From: Streptomyces solicavernae
Lineage (GTDB): Bacteria > Actinomycetota > Actinomycetes > Streptomycetales > Streptomycetaceae
NCBI RefSeq assembly: GCF_029968095.1
Contig: NZ_JASCIR010000004.1
Location: 186,001-250,000, forward strand
Direction of reading: 5' to 3'
DNA length: 64,000 nt
In this document: one piece after another, positions 33,440 to 42,091 of the stretch
Layout: every line of letters begins with the position of its first letter
Position numbering within the stretch: the stretch's first letter is position 1
Program-made: the position numbers and the translations under genes
Notes under the pieces: generated by a model
What the model saw: the letters and a program-made list of their open reading frames with translations, nothing else
Database searches by the model: none
What the model was told of the DNA's origin: nothing

Positions 33440-35470
33440 TTACGGGAAGGTCAGCTTCCAGCCGTTGATCTGGCCCGTGTCCCGCGCCGCCCGGTCCTGC
33501 ACCCGCAACTTCCAGGTCCCGGCGGCCCGTTCACCGGAGGCGTCCACCGTGTACGTGGTCCGCACGTCGTCCGCCGAGTCCGAGGACTGGTACGGCTTCA
33601 GGCTGTACACCGACCCGTCCGGCGCGACCAGGTCGACCACCAGGTCGCCGCGCCAGGTGTGCGCGATGTCCACGCCCACCTTCAGGCCGGCCGGCGCGTT
33701 CCCCGTCCGGTCGGCCACGGAGATGGACGACGTGACCGCCGGCCCGTTGTCCGGGATGGCCACGTCGGCGGTGTTCTCGTACACCGTGCCGTCGCCCGGG
33801 GTGCCGCCGCCGGACCGCTCGCCCACGTTGACGCCCGCCCACGCGTCCTGCACCGCCTTGTACTCGGCGCTCGACGTGCCGTACAGCTCACCGGCCACCG
33901 CGAGAGTCCCGGCGCGCGCACCCGCGTAGTCCGTGCGGGAGTGGAACTTGGTCGTCAGCGCCTTGAACCAGATCAGCGCGGCCTTCTCGCGGCCGATGCC
34001 GGTGACGGGCAGCCCGTCCGAGGTCGGCGAGTCGTACGCGACGCCGTTGACGGTCTTCTTCCCGCTGCCCTCGGACAGCAGATAGAACCAGTGGTTGGCC
34101 GGGCCCGAGGAGTAGTGCACGTCGATGTTGCCGATGCCCGCGTACCAGGCGTCCTTCGACGCGCCGTCCCGGCTCGGCCGGTCCATGTAGCGCAGCGGGG
34201 TGCCGTTGCCGCGGATGTCGATCTTCTCGCCGACGAGATAGTCGCCCACGTCCTCGGAGTTGGCCGCGTGGAACTCGACGGCGGCCGCGAAGATGTCGCT
34301 GGTCGCTTCGTTGAGGCCGCCGGACTCGCCGCTGTAGATCAGGCCCGCGGTGTGGGAGGTGACGCCGTGGGTCATCTCGTGCGCGGCCACGTCGATGGAC
34401 GTCAGCGGCTTGGCGTTGCCCTCGCCGTCGCCGTACGTCATGCAGAAGCAGCTGTCCTGCCAGAAGGCGTTGACGTAGTTGTTGCCGTAGTGGACGCGCG
34501 AGTACGCGCCGACCCCGTCCCCGCGGATGCCGCTCCTGCCGTGCACATTCTTGTAGTAGTCCCAGGTCAGCGCGGCCCCGTAGTGCGCGTCGGCGGCCGC
34601 GGTCTCCGCGTGGGACGGGCTGCCGTCGCCCCAGGTGTCGTCGGCCCCGCTGAACAGGGTGCCCTGGCCCCATGTGCCGCGGTTCAGGTTGTACGTGCGG
34701 TGGTCGCCGCGGCCCGTGTCGGTGAGCGTGTAGCCGCTGCCCGACTGCGCGGTGCCGAGCGGGACTTGACCGCTGTACTGGGTGTTTCCGGTGCCGTTGT
34801 GCACGGCCTGCCGCTCGAACAGCTTCTTTCCGGTGCGGGCGTCGGTCACGACGTGCAGTTCGTTCGGCGTGCCGTCCTTCTGCAGCCCGCCGACGACGGT
34901 CTCGTACGCGAGCACCGGCTTGCCGCCGTGGCCCATCCAGACGACCTTGCGGGGCGCCTTCCGGGCCTCGGTCCGCGTCGAGCCGTCGGCCTTCGCGAGC
35001 CCGAGGGCCTGGCGTTCGGCGGCCTTCGCGGTCACCTCGGCCCGGGTGTCGACACCGCTCAGCCGGGCCCGGCTCGCCTTCGCCACGGCCTCGGTGCGGC
35101 CGGCCTCGCTCTTGCTCACGACCAGGTCGCCGCCGAGGACGGGGAGTGAGTCGTACGTGCGCTCGTAGCGGGTGTGGGTGGTGCCGTCGCGGTCCTGGAC
35201 GACGTCCCGGACGACGAGCCGCTCCTTCGCGCCGAGTCCCAACTCCTTGGCCGTACGGGCCTTTTCGGCGTCCGCCTCGCGCAACAGCTCGGCGCGCTCG
35301 GACGGGGAGAGCTTGGCGGGCAGCGCGCCCGGGTCGGCCTTGCCCGCGGCCGCGGCGGGCCCGGACTGCAGGCCCACGGAGAGCAGGGCGGCGGTGGCGA
35401 GCAGCGCGCCGACGGCGCCGGTGCGTCTGCGGCGGGCGAAGGGGGAGGTGCGTGGGGAGGTGCGTGTCAC
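33440..35470 (-). CDS. Secreted M4 metalloprotease with C-terminal P domain
   Basis: 676 residues from GTG 35470, chosen for AAGGAG eight bases upstream; the frame is open further but no signal peptide would fit. Signal peptide (about 15-42, ending GPAAAA), FTP/PepSY pro-region, and M4 catalytic domain with HEMTH, GLNEATSD and DVHYSSGPANH follow. It ends with a P/proprotein-convertase beta domain of about 115 residues (ADVAIPDNGPAVTSSISV to INGWKLTF). The catalytic core DNA is almost identical to the neighbouring protease. The P domain probably aids substrate or wall binding. Confidence 0.94.
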   Translation of the reverse strand: MTRTSPRTSPFARRRRTGAVGALLATAALLSVGLQSGPAAAAGKADPGALPAKLSPSERAELLREADAEKARTAKELGLGAKERLVVRDVVQDRDGTTHTRYERTYDSLPVLGGDLVVSKSEAGRTEAVAKASRARLSGVDTRAEVTAKAAERQALGLAKADGSTRTEARKAPRKVVWMGHGGKPVLAYETVVGGLQKDGTPNELHVVTDARTGKKLFERQAVHNGTGNTQYSGQVPLGTAQSGSGYTLTDTGRGDHRTYNLNRGTWGQGTLFSGADDTWGDGSPSHAETAAADAHYGAALTWDYYKNVHGRSGIRGDGVGAYSRVHYGNNYVNAFWQDSCFCMTYGDGEGNAKPLTSIDVAAHEMTHGVTSHTAGLIYSGESGGLNEATSDIFAAAVEFHAANSEDVGDYLVGEKIDIRGNGTPLRYMDRPSRDGASKDAWYAGIGNIDVHYSSGPANHWFYLLSEGSGKKTVNGVAYDSPTSDGLPVTGIGREKAALIWFKALTTKFHSRTDYAGARAGTLAVAGELYGTSSAEYKAVQDAWAGVNVGERSGGGTPGDGTVYENTADVAIPDNGPAVTSSISVADRTGNAPAGLKVGVDIAHTWRGDLVVDLVAPDGSVYSLKPYQSSDSADDVRTTYTVDASGERAAGTWKLRVQDRAARDTGQINGWKLTFP

Positions 35471-35803
35471 GGCTGACTCCTTCTGCGGGCCGCGGATCGC
35501 GCGGCCGACGGGAACGGACGGTGGGTGGCCGCCCGGGCAGAACAAGGCAGTGCACGGTGCACGTGGGGGGTGCGCGACGAACGCGCCGGCGGTGAAGTGC
35601 CGTGAAGCGTGGGGGTGCTGACACGTTCGGTGCAGGGGAAGCGTGCCAGCGCAGCGGTGACGTGTCAGGACCGCGTCACAAGGTTGGCCGGAAATGGTCC
35701 GTTGGGCGGTGGAGGATGTTCGGTATGCGGACGTGCGCACGTGGCGCCACGAGAGCTTCCCCTACCCGCCCCCCCCTACCCGCCCCCTGCCCGGCCGGGC
35801 ACG
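35471..35803. other. Promoter region of the second protease gene; no gene seen
   Basis: 333 bases between the protease start and the response-regulator remnant. It contains the TGTCAGG (35663-35669) and AGGTTGGCCG (35681-35690) motif shared with protease gene 1. A C-rich stretch near 35762-35780 follows. No open frame with a ribosome binding site is convincing. Confidence 0.5.
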
Positions 35804-36021
35804 TCAGCCGAGAATCCCCCGGTCGTACGCCGTGGCCACCGCCGCCGCACGGTCCTTCACGCCCAACTTGCCGTAGATGTGCGTCAGATGCGTCTTGACC
35901 GTGGCCTCGCTGATGAACAGCTCCGCGGCGATCTCCCGGTTCGGGGTGCCCTTCGCGACCAGGGCATCCGGCCCCGGTCGATCACCGCGATCCGGTCGCA
36001 GAGGCGCTGCGCCTCCTCCAT
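35804..36021 (-). pseudogene. Fused remnants: ABC ATPase 3' piece joined to a LuxR response-regulator C-terminus
   Basis: Reading the minus strand, 36021 to about 35971 encodes MEEAQRLCDRIAVIDRG, the continuation of the ABC ATPase that breaks off at 37847. From about 35967 to the TGA at 35804 a different frame encodes ALVAKGTPNREIAAELFISEATVKTHLTHIYGKLGVKDR..., the DNA-binding end of a NarL/LuxR response regulator. The junction near 35963-35971 is out of frame. The simplest reading is a deletion that removed the rest of the ATPase gene, the permease, the sensor kinase and the receiver domain of a four-gene operon. Confidence 0.8.
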
Positions 36022-36042
36022 CCGATAGCTAGCGGGGGGGGA

Positions 36043-36062
36043 CCCGTGCCTTTAGGCATGGG
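36043..36062 (+). repeat. Left-end hairpin of the IS605-type element
   Basis: CCCGTGCC pairs with GGCATGGG (one G-T pair) around a TTTA loop, 21 bases inside the left boundary. It matches the position expected for the structure recognised by the Y1 transposase. Confidence 0.8.
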
Positions 36063-36144
36063 GGGAATCGCTTCTCAGGGCTGCTCTGACCTCAACTGTG
36101 CCCACGGGTCTGCACTGTTGACCCGAGCCAACTAGATACATGGC

Positions 36145-36600
36145 ATGTGTATAGTGATCGTCATGGCCGTGGCCAGGAAGGTTCGCCGGTACTCCGGCGG
36201 TGTGTATGACTTGGGGCTCCACGTGGTGTGGTGCCCCAAGTACCGTCGTCGCGTGCTCGGTGGCCGGGTCGCGGTCCGCCTGGACGAGCTGATCCGGCAG
36301 AAGGCGGCAGAGAAGGGCTGGGAGATCATCGCTCTTGAGGTGATGCCCGATCACGTGCACCTGTTCGTCAAGCACGAGCCGAAGGCTTCCGCCTCCTACG
36401 TGGCGAACCAGTTCAAGGGCTTCACCTCCCGCGTGCTCCGCTCGGAGTTCCCGCATCTCAAGAGCCAGATGCCTACCCTGTGGTCCTCTTCGTTCTTCGT
36501 CGCCTCGGTCGGCGCGGTCAGCGCCGACACGGTGGAGAAGTACATCAACACCCAGTGGGAACGCCCCTGGACGAAGAAGCAGAAGGAGGGACAGGCGTGA
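36145..36600 (+). CDS. tnpA: IS200/IS605 Y1 transposase TnpA
   Basis: 151 residues (or 145 from ATG 36163). The HUH motif is MPDHVHLFV, and the catalytic Tyr is in VEKYINTQW near the C-terminus. YDLGLHVVWCPKYRRRVL is a typical N-terminal strand. Length and motifs are normal, so it appears functional and could still move the element. It ends with GTGA overlapping the tnpB start. Confidence 0.93.
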   Translation: MCIVIVMAVARKVRRYSGGVYDLGLHVVWCPKYRRRVLGGRVAVRLDELIRQKAAEKGWEIIALEVMPDHVHLFVKHEPKASASYVANQFKGFTSRVLRSEFPHLKSQMPTLWSSSFFVASVGAVSADTVEKYINTQWERPWTKKQKEGQA

Positions 36601-37798
36601 TACGCGCATACAAGTTCCTCCTTCGCCCCACCACCCGCCAGGCGCAGGCCCTCGGCGAGATGCTGCGGGATCACTGTTCCCTCTATAACGGGGCCTTGCA
36701 GGAACGCCGCGACGCCTGGCGGCACGCCTCGAAGGCGAGCATCAAGTACGGGCAGCAGTCGGCGCAGCTCAAGGACGTTCGCGCCTTCGATCCCGAGCGG
36801 CAAGGCCGCTGGTCGTTCAGCTCGCAGCAGGCGACGTTGCGCCGCCTGGACAAGGCGTTCCAAGCCTTCTTCCGACGCGTGAAGGCCGGAGAAAAGCCCG
36901 GCTATCCCCGCTTCCGGGGCGTCAACTGGTTCGACACCGTGGACTTCCCCAAGGACGGCGACGGCTGCCGCTGGGACTCCACCCCGCACGACCCCGTCAC
37001 CCGCGTGCGCCTGCAAGGCGTCGGGAATGTCCGCGTGCACCAGCACCGACCGGTGAAGGGTCGCGTTAAGACCGTCAGTATCAAGCGTGAGGGCCGACAG
37101 TGGTATGTCGTCCTCGCCTGCGACAACGTCCTCGCCGAACCACTCCCGGCCACGGACGCGGTCACCGGCATCGACATGGGTGTCACGCACTTCCTCACCA
37201 CATCTGAGGGTGTACACGTCGCCAATCCACGGCATGGCAAGCGCAACGCCGATGCCCTCGCCCAGGCTCAGCGGGCCCTCAAGGCGTTTGGCCGCCGGAA
37301 GCGGGAGAACCGCACCGCAAAGCACCGCCGGGCCGTGGAGAAGGTCGCCGCGCTGCACCGCAAGGTACGGCGCCAGCGCACCGACCACGCACACAAGACC
37401 GCGCTTGCCCTGGTCCGCGACTACGACCAGATCGCACACGAGCGGCTGAACATCGCGAACATGGTCCGCACCCCCAAGCCGAAGCCCGACCCCGAGATCC
37501 CCGGCACGTTCCTGTCGAACGGTGCCGCCTCGAAGGCCGGGCTCAACCGCAGCATTCGGGTTGGGGGGTGTTCCTGGGCATCCTCGCGCAGAAGGCTGAA
37601 AGCGCCGCTCGTGTACTAATCCCGGTGGATCCCCGCAACACCTCCCGCACCTGCCCCGAATGCGGGCACGTGGACGGCGAGAACCGCGACGGCGAAAAGT
37701 TCCAGTGCACCGCCTGTGACCACCGCGACCACGCGGACCGGGTAGGCGCCTGGAACGTCGCACTCAGGGCCGGGCTGGTCCTTCCCGACGTGGCCTAG
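36597..37798 (+). pseudogene. tnpB: tnpB of the IS605-type element, frameshifted
   Basis: Starts at GTG 36597 behind GAAGGAGGG. The first frame runs to a stop at 37617-37619 and includes the RuvC Asp in GIDMG and Glu in IAHERLNI. After LNRSI (about 37555) the frame is lost. The correct continuation GVFLGILAQKAESAARVL plus the zinc-finger CPECGH / CTACDH and third RuvC Asp (HADRVGAWN) is read in another frame to 37798. The shortfall around ATTCGGGTTGGGG is explained by a loss of about seven bases (inference from the usual family sequence). The encoded protein would lack its zinc finger and last catalytic Asp. Confidence 0.88.
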
Positions 37799-37814
37799 CC
37801 ACCGACAGGAGAAG

Positions 37815-37836
37815 CCCCCCGGATTTATCCGGGGGG
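37815..37836 (+). repeat. Right-end hairpin of the IS605-type element
   Basis: CCCCCCGGAT pairs with ATCCGGGGGG around a TT loop, ten bases from the right boundary. It is followed by GGAGGAGTCAC at the junction. In this family the right end is also the 3' end of the omega RNA scaffold, so the guide would be read from the ABC gene flank. Confidence 0.8.
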
Positions 37837-37846
37837 GAGGAGTCAC

Positions 37847-38410
37847 GAAATGTGTGACGAGCAGGACGGTCACACCACTCGCCCGCACCTCCTCGATCAG
37901 CTGCCAGGTGTCCCGGCGGGCCCGCGGGTCGAGGCCCGTGGTCAACTCGTCGAGGACGACCACGCGGGGCCCGCCGATCAGGGCGAGCGCGATGAAGAGC
38001 CGCTGCTTCTGGCCGCCGCTGAGCTTCCCGAACCGGGCGCCCAGCTTCTCGTCGAGCCCGAGCCGCTCGGCCAGCGGCCGCCAGTCGGCCGGCTTCTCGT
38101 AGAACGCGCTGTACAGCTCAAGCGCCTCGCGCACGGTGAGCTTCGCCTGCAACTCGCTCTCCTGCAGCTGGGCGCCGAGCAGCTGGGTGACTTCGCGGTG
38201 GTCCGCGACCGGGTCGAGTCCGGCGACGCGCACGGACCCGGCGTCGGGGACGCGCAGCCCCTCCACGCACTCGACAGTGGTCGTCTTGCCCGCGCCGTTC
38301 GGGCCGAGCACCCCGAAGATCTCCCCCTCCTCCACGGCGAACGACACCCCGTCCACGGCGGGCCTGCCCCCGTAGACCTTCCTCAGGTCCCTCACTTCGA
38401 TGACTGCCAT
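37847..38410 (-). pseudogene. ABC transporter ATPase, interrupted 5' part
   Basis: From ATG 38410 (MAVIEVRDLRKVYGG) the frame has Walker A GPNGAGKT, signature LSGGQKQR, Walker B VVVLDELTTGLDP and the H-loop VTHF, then enters the insertion sequence. It resembles daunorubicin-resistance-type (DrrA/CcmA-like) ATPases of drug or lipid exporters. The remaining piece continues at 36021. Without it and without the permease (absent) the system cannot work. The frame continues artificially about 230 bases into the element. Confidence 0.85.
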
Positions 38411-38486
38411 ACCCCGAGCGTCCCGGCCGGCCCGCCCCCGGAACATCGGCCATCACGCTCGAACCGGGATCAGCCGATCGGTTGAC

Positions 38487-38565
38487 GGGGCGGTACGACG
38501 GTGTTCTCGGGGCGGTACGACGGTGTGACGGGGCGGTACGACGGTGTGACGGGGCGGTACGACCG
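38487..38565. repeat. 21-bp tandem repeat, four copies
   Basis: GGGGCGGTACGACGGTGT plus GAC repeats at 38487, 38509, 38530 and 38551 (the first 22 bases long, the last diverging after GACC). It lies between the ABC ATPase start and the L,D-transpeptidase gene, where promoters of both divergent genes would be expected. Confidence 0.9.
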
Positions 38566-38608
38566 TGCGGTGACGTTTCCCCCGGACCGCACTCGTCGTT
38601 GTACACGC

Positions 38609-39862
38609 GTGACACAGCTTGCGACACGCGCCCGGCGCGCACCGGCCCGTAGGGCCGCCGTACTGACATGGGTGGGCCTCGCCGCCCTCCTCGCCGCCCT
38701 CACCGGCTGCTCCGGCAGTGGGACCGGCTCGCTCGACGCGATGTTCGGCAAGGGCACCGCCGAGGACGCGATCCGGATCAGCCCCGGCCACGGCGAGCGC
38801 AGCGTCAGCGCCGACCAGAAGCTGGAGGTCGAGGTCCCGGCCGGGCGGCTTGAGTCCGTCAAGGTGGTCAAGTTCCAGGACGCGCAGGACAGCGCCGTAC
38901 CGGGCGAGATCTCCGAGGACGGCCTGAGCTGGGAGCCGAAGGACCAGCGGCTCGCCCTCGCCGCCAAGTACACGGTGGACGCGGTCGCCCTCGACGGCCA
39001 CGGTCGGCGGCACGCCCGGCACGTCACGTTCACGACGTACGTACCGGACGAGCGGTTCGTCGCGTACGTGAAGCCGGAGAACCGCTCCACCGTCGGCACC
39101 GGAATGATCGTCTCCCTGGAGTTCAACCGGGAGATCGAGAACCGCGAGGCCGTCGAGCGCGCCGTGCGGGTGACCGCGGACCCGCCCGTGAAGATCGCCG
39201 GGCACTGGTTCGGCAAGACCCGCCTGGACTTCCGCCCCGAGGACTACTGGCAGCCGGACACCCGGGTCACCGTCGACCTCGGCCTGCGCGACGTGGAGGG
39301 CGCGGAGGGCGTGTTCGGGCTGCAGCAGAAGCAGTTCGGCTTCACCGTCGGCCGCAGCCAGGTCTCCCGCGTCGACGCCGCCGAGCACACCATGGAGGTA
39401 CGCCGGGACGGCAAGCTCCTGTCGACCCTGCCGATCACCGCGGGCGGCGGCAAGAACACCACGTACAACGGCAAGATGGTGATCTCCCAGATGCTCGACG
39501 TGACCCGGATGAACGGCGCCACGGTCGGCTTCACGGACAGCGACGGCAAGGGCGAGTACGACATCCCGGACGTGCCGCACGCCATCCGCCTCACCACCTC
39601 CGGCACGTTCCTGCACGGCAACTACTGGACTCCGGCCGCCACGTTCGGCAACGAGAACGTCAGCCACGGCTGCGTGGGCCTGCGGGACATCAAGGGCGGC
39701 AGCTCGGACACCCCGGCGGGCTGGTTCTTCGACCGGAGCCTGATCGGGGACGTGGTGGAGGTCGTCAACTCCAAGGACGAGAAGGTCGATCCGGACAACG
39801 GGCTGAGCGGCTGGAACATGGACTGGAAGAAGTGGAAGGCGGGCTCGGCGCTGCACGGCTGA
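38609..39862 (+). CDS. Lipoprotein L,D-transpeptidase, copy 1
   Basis: 417 residues from GTG 38609 (VTQLATRARR); no clear ribosome site, so leaderless translation is possible. A longer frame upstream only encodes the tandem repeat. The lipobox is LTGC at about residue 36. Two Ig-like domains (about 45-250) precede a YkuD catalytic domain (about 250-400) with HGNYW and the active-site SHGCVGLRD (Cys near 355). Such enzymes make 3-3 cross-links between meso/LL-DAP residues of peptidoglycan. A close paralogue follows directly. Confidence 0.92.
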   Translation: MTQLATRARRAPARRAAVLTWVGLAALLAALTGCSGSGTGSLDAMFGKGTAEDAIRISPGHGERSVSADQKLEVEVPAGRLESVKVVKFQDAQDSAVPGEISEDGLSWEPKDQRLALAAKYTVDAVALDGHGRRHARHVTFTTYVPDERFVAYVKPENRSTVGTGMIVSLEFNREIENREAVERAVRVTADPPVKIAGHWFGKTRLDFRPEDYWQPDTRVTVDLGLRDVEGAEGVFGLQQKQFGFTVGRSQVSRVDAAEHTMEVRRDGKLLSTLPITAGGGKNTTYNGKMVISQMLDVTRMNGATVGFTDSDGKGEYDIPDVPHAIRLTTSGTFLHGNYWTPAATFGNENVSHGCVGLRDIKGGSSDTPAGWFFDRSLIGDVVEVVNSKDEKVDPDNGLSGWNMDWKKWKAGSALHG

Positions 39863-40018
39863 CCCCTCCCGCAAGCCCCCGCCCCTCGCCCCCACTTGGG
39901 ACCGAACGGTGACAATCCGGAGAGGTCGTCGTCGCAGGTCGTGCCGGTAATCTTGTGGTGTGCGCGAGTTGCGCGAGGGGTGCGGGGCCCGCTCGGGCCT
40001 GGCGAGGGGAGACACATC

Positions 40019-41257
40019 GTGAACGGGCGACCGATATCGGGGGCATCGGTGGGCGCGCGGGGGCGCCGGGGCAGCGGGCGGGCGCGGGCCGGCCTGACCG
40101 CCGTACTGACCGCGGCCCTGTTCGCCGTCACCGCCTGTGGGGGAGCGGGCGGCGAGGGGGAGGGCGGCGCGGGCCGGGCGAGGGCCAACGAGCCCTCGAA
40201 GGCCGTGGTGACGATCGCGCCCAAGGACGGCGCGAAGTCCGTGGCCACCAGCGGCGCCCTGAAGATAACCGCCGACGACGGCAGGCTGACCGAGGTCGAG
40301 GTCGCCGACACCAAGGGCAACGAGATACCGGGCGAGATCACCGCCGACGGCTCCGCCTGGAAGCCCGACCACCACCTCGCCGCCGCCACGAAGTACACGG
40401 TCCACGCCACGGCGAAGGACTCCGCGGGCCGCGCGTCCGCCAAGGACACCACGTTCACGACGCTCACCCCGCAGAACACGTTCATCGGCTACTTCACCCC
40501 CGAGGACGGCTCCGAGGTCGGGGTGGGCATGCCGTTCTCGGTCAACTTCACCCGCGGCATCACGAGCCCCGAGGCGGTCGAGAAGGCCATCGAGGTCACG
40601 GCCGAGCCGAAGGTCGAGATCCGCCACAAGTGGCACGGCAACGACCGGCTCGACTTCCGCCCGGAGAACTACTGGAAGCCGGGCACCGAGGTCACCGTGA
40701 AGCTCAACCTCGACGGCGTCGAGGGCCGCCCCGACGTCTACGGCAAGCAGGCCAAGACCGTCTCGTTCACCGTCGGCCGCAGCCAGGTCTCCACCGTCGA
40801 CGCCAAGTCGAAGAAGATGACGGTCGAGCGCGACGGCAAGCGCATCAAGACCATCCCGATCAGCTCCGGCGCCCCGGCCACTCCCACGTACAACGGCCAG
40901 ATGGTCATCACCGAGAAGCACAAGGTGACCCGGATGAACGGCGACACGGTCGGCTTCGGCGGCGAGTACGACATCAAGGACGTGCCGCACGCCATGCGCC
41001 TGTCCACCTCCGGCACCTTCATCCACGGCAACTACTGGACGGCGCCCTCCACGTTCGGCAGCACCAACGTCAGCCACGGCTGCGTCGGCCTGCGCGACCA
41101 GCGCGGCGGCGGCGACAGCAAGACGCCCGCGGCCTGGTTCTACGACCAGTCCATGATCGGCGACGTGGTCATCGTGAAGAACTCCAAGGACAAGCAGATC
41201 CAGTGGTGGAACGGCCTCAACGCCTGGAACCTCGACTGGGACGAGTGGGAGAAGTAG
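40019..41257 (+). CDS. Lipoprotein L,D-transpeptidase, copy 2
   Basis: 412 residues from GTG 40019 behind GAGGGGAG. The lipobox is VTAC, followed by a Gly/Glu linker, two Ig-like domains, and a YkuD domain with HGNYWT and SHGCVGLRD (Cys near 355). The C-terminal NGLNAWNLDWDEWEK matches NGLSGWNMDWKKWK of copy 1. The two genes clearly share ancestry but have diverged in DNA, so this is an old duplication, likely giving differently regulated enzymes. A 156-base gap allows a separate promoter. Confidence 0.93.
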   Translation: MNGRPISGASVGARGRRGSGRARAGLTAVLTAALFAVTACGGAGGEGEGGAGRARANEPSKAVVTIAPKDGAKSVATSGALKITADDGRLTEVEVADTKGNEIPGEITADGSAWKPDHHLAAATKYTVHATAKDSAGRASAKDTTFTTLTPQNTFIGYFTPEDGSEVGVGMPFSVNFTRGITSPEAVEKAIEVTAEPKVEIRHKWHGNDRLDFRPENYWKPGTEVTVKLNLDGVEGRPDVYGKQAKTVSFTVGRSQVSTVDAKSKKMTVERDGKRIKTIPISSGAPATPTYNGQMVITEKHKVTRMNGDTVGFGGEYDIKDVPHAMRLSTSGTFIHGNYWTAPSTFGSTNVSHGCVGLRDQRGGGDSKTPAAWFYDQSMIGDVVIVKNSKDKQIQWWNGLNAWNLDWDEWEK

Positions 41258-41264
41258 CTTTTTG

Positions 41265-41294
41265 GGGGGTTCGGAGCCGACGCCCCGGACCCCC
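41265..41294 (+). terminator. Terminator after the second L,D-transpeptidase gene
   Basis: GGGGGTTCGG (41265-41274) pairs with CCGGACCCCC (41285-41294) with one G-T pair and a 10-base loop. It is eight bases after the stop, preceded by CTTTTTG. Confidence 0.7.
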
Positions 41295-41323
41295 ACGGGT
41301 GAACGCCCGTTAGCCTCCCTCCC

Positions 41324-42091
41324 ATGACCGTGAATCTCGAAGTCTCCGCAGGCGTAGGCACGATCCGCCTGGACCGCCCCCCGATGAACGCCCTCGACAT
41401 CGCCACCCAGGACCGGCTCAAGGAGCTCGCCCAGGAGGCGACCGACCGCGACGACGTGCGTGCCGTGATCCTTTACGGCGGCGAGAAGGTGTTCGCGGCC
41501 GGCGCGGACATCAAGGAGATGCAGAACATGGACCACGCGGCCATGGTGCTGCGCTCCCGTGCCCTGCAGGACTCCTTCACCGCCATCGCCCGGATCCCGA
41601 AGCCCGTCGTCGCCGCCGTCACCGGCTACGCGCTGGGCGGCGGCTGCGAGTTGGCGCTCTGCGCGGACTACCGGATCGCCGCCGACAACGCCAAGCTCGG
41701 CCAGCCGGAGATCCTGCTCGGCCTGATCCCGGGCGCGGGCGGCACCCAGCGCCTGGCCCGCCTGGTCGGCCCCTCCAAGGCCAAGGACCTGATCTTCACC
41801 GGCCGCATGGTGAAGGCCGAAGAGGCCCGGGAGATCGGCCTGGTGGACCGCGTCGTGCCCGCCGCGGAGGTGTACGAGCAGGCGCAGGCGTGGGCCGCGA
41901 AGCTCGCCCAGGGCCCGGCGCTCGCGCTGCGCGCCGCGAAGGAAGCGGTGGACACCGGCCTGGAGACCGACATCGACACCGGCCTCGCCGTCGAACGCAC
42001 CTGGTTCGCCTCTCTGTTCGCCACCGAGGACCGCGAGCGCGGCATGCGCAGCTTCGTGGAGGAGGGCCCGGGCAAGGCCAAGTTCCTCTGA
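41324..42091 (+). CDS. Enoyl-CoA hydratase/isomerase family protein (crotonase)
   Basis: 255 residues. The oxyanion-hole segments are FAAGADIKEMQ and GYALGGGCELAL. The catalytic Glu pair are in GGCELAL and GQPEILLGLIPGAGGTQRL, as in true hydratases. It hydrates trans-2-enoyl-CoA in beta-oxidation or related acyl-CoA pathways; the substrate is not evident. It is monocistronic with a short leader. Confidence 0.93.
   Translation: MTVNLEVSAGVGTIRLDRPPMNALDIATQDRLKELAQEATDRDDVRAVILYGGEKVFAAGADIKEMQNMDHAAMVLRSRALQDSFTAIARIPKPVVAAVTGYALGGGCELALCADYRIAADNAKLGQPEILLGLIPGAGGTQRLARLVGPSKAKDLIFTGRMVKAEEAREIGLVDRVVPAAEVYEQAQAWAAKLAQGPALALRAAKEAVDTGLETDIDTGLAVERTWFASLFATEDRERGMRSFVEEGPGKAKFL

Larger units (their letters stand above)
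36022..37846 (+). mobile_element. IS605-type insertion sequence (tnpA plus broken tnpB) inside an ABC ATPase gene
   Basis: The boundaries follow from the interrupted gene: the plus-strand flanks CTCCTCCAT (ending 36021) and GAAATGTGTG (from 37847) rejoin to restore VTHFMEEAQR of an ABC ATPase. The element is 1825 bases with subterminal hairpins at both ends, a Y1 transposase gene, and a tnpB that overlaps it. No terminal inverted repeats or target duplication are visible, as expected for IS200/IS605 transposition through single-stranded circles. The left flank next to the element ends TCCAT, a candidate target pentamer. Confidence 0.88.

Noticed and set aside
41140-41421. Frames crossing the terminator between the L,D-transpeptidase and crotonase genes
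   Set aside because: They read through a hairpin and antisense to conserved C- and N-termini.
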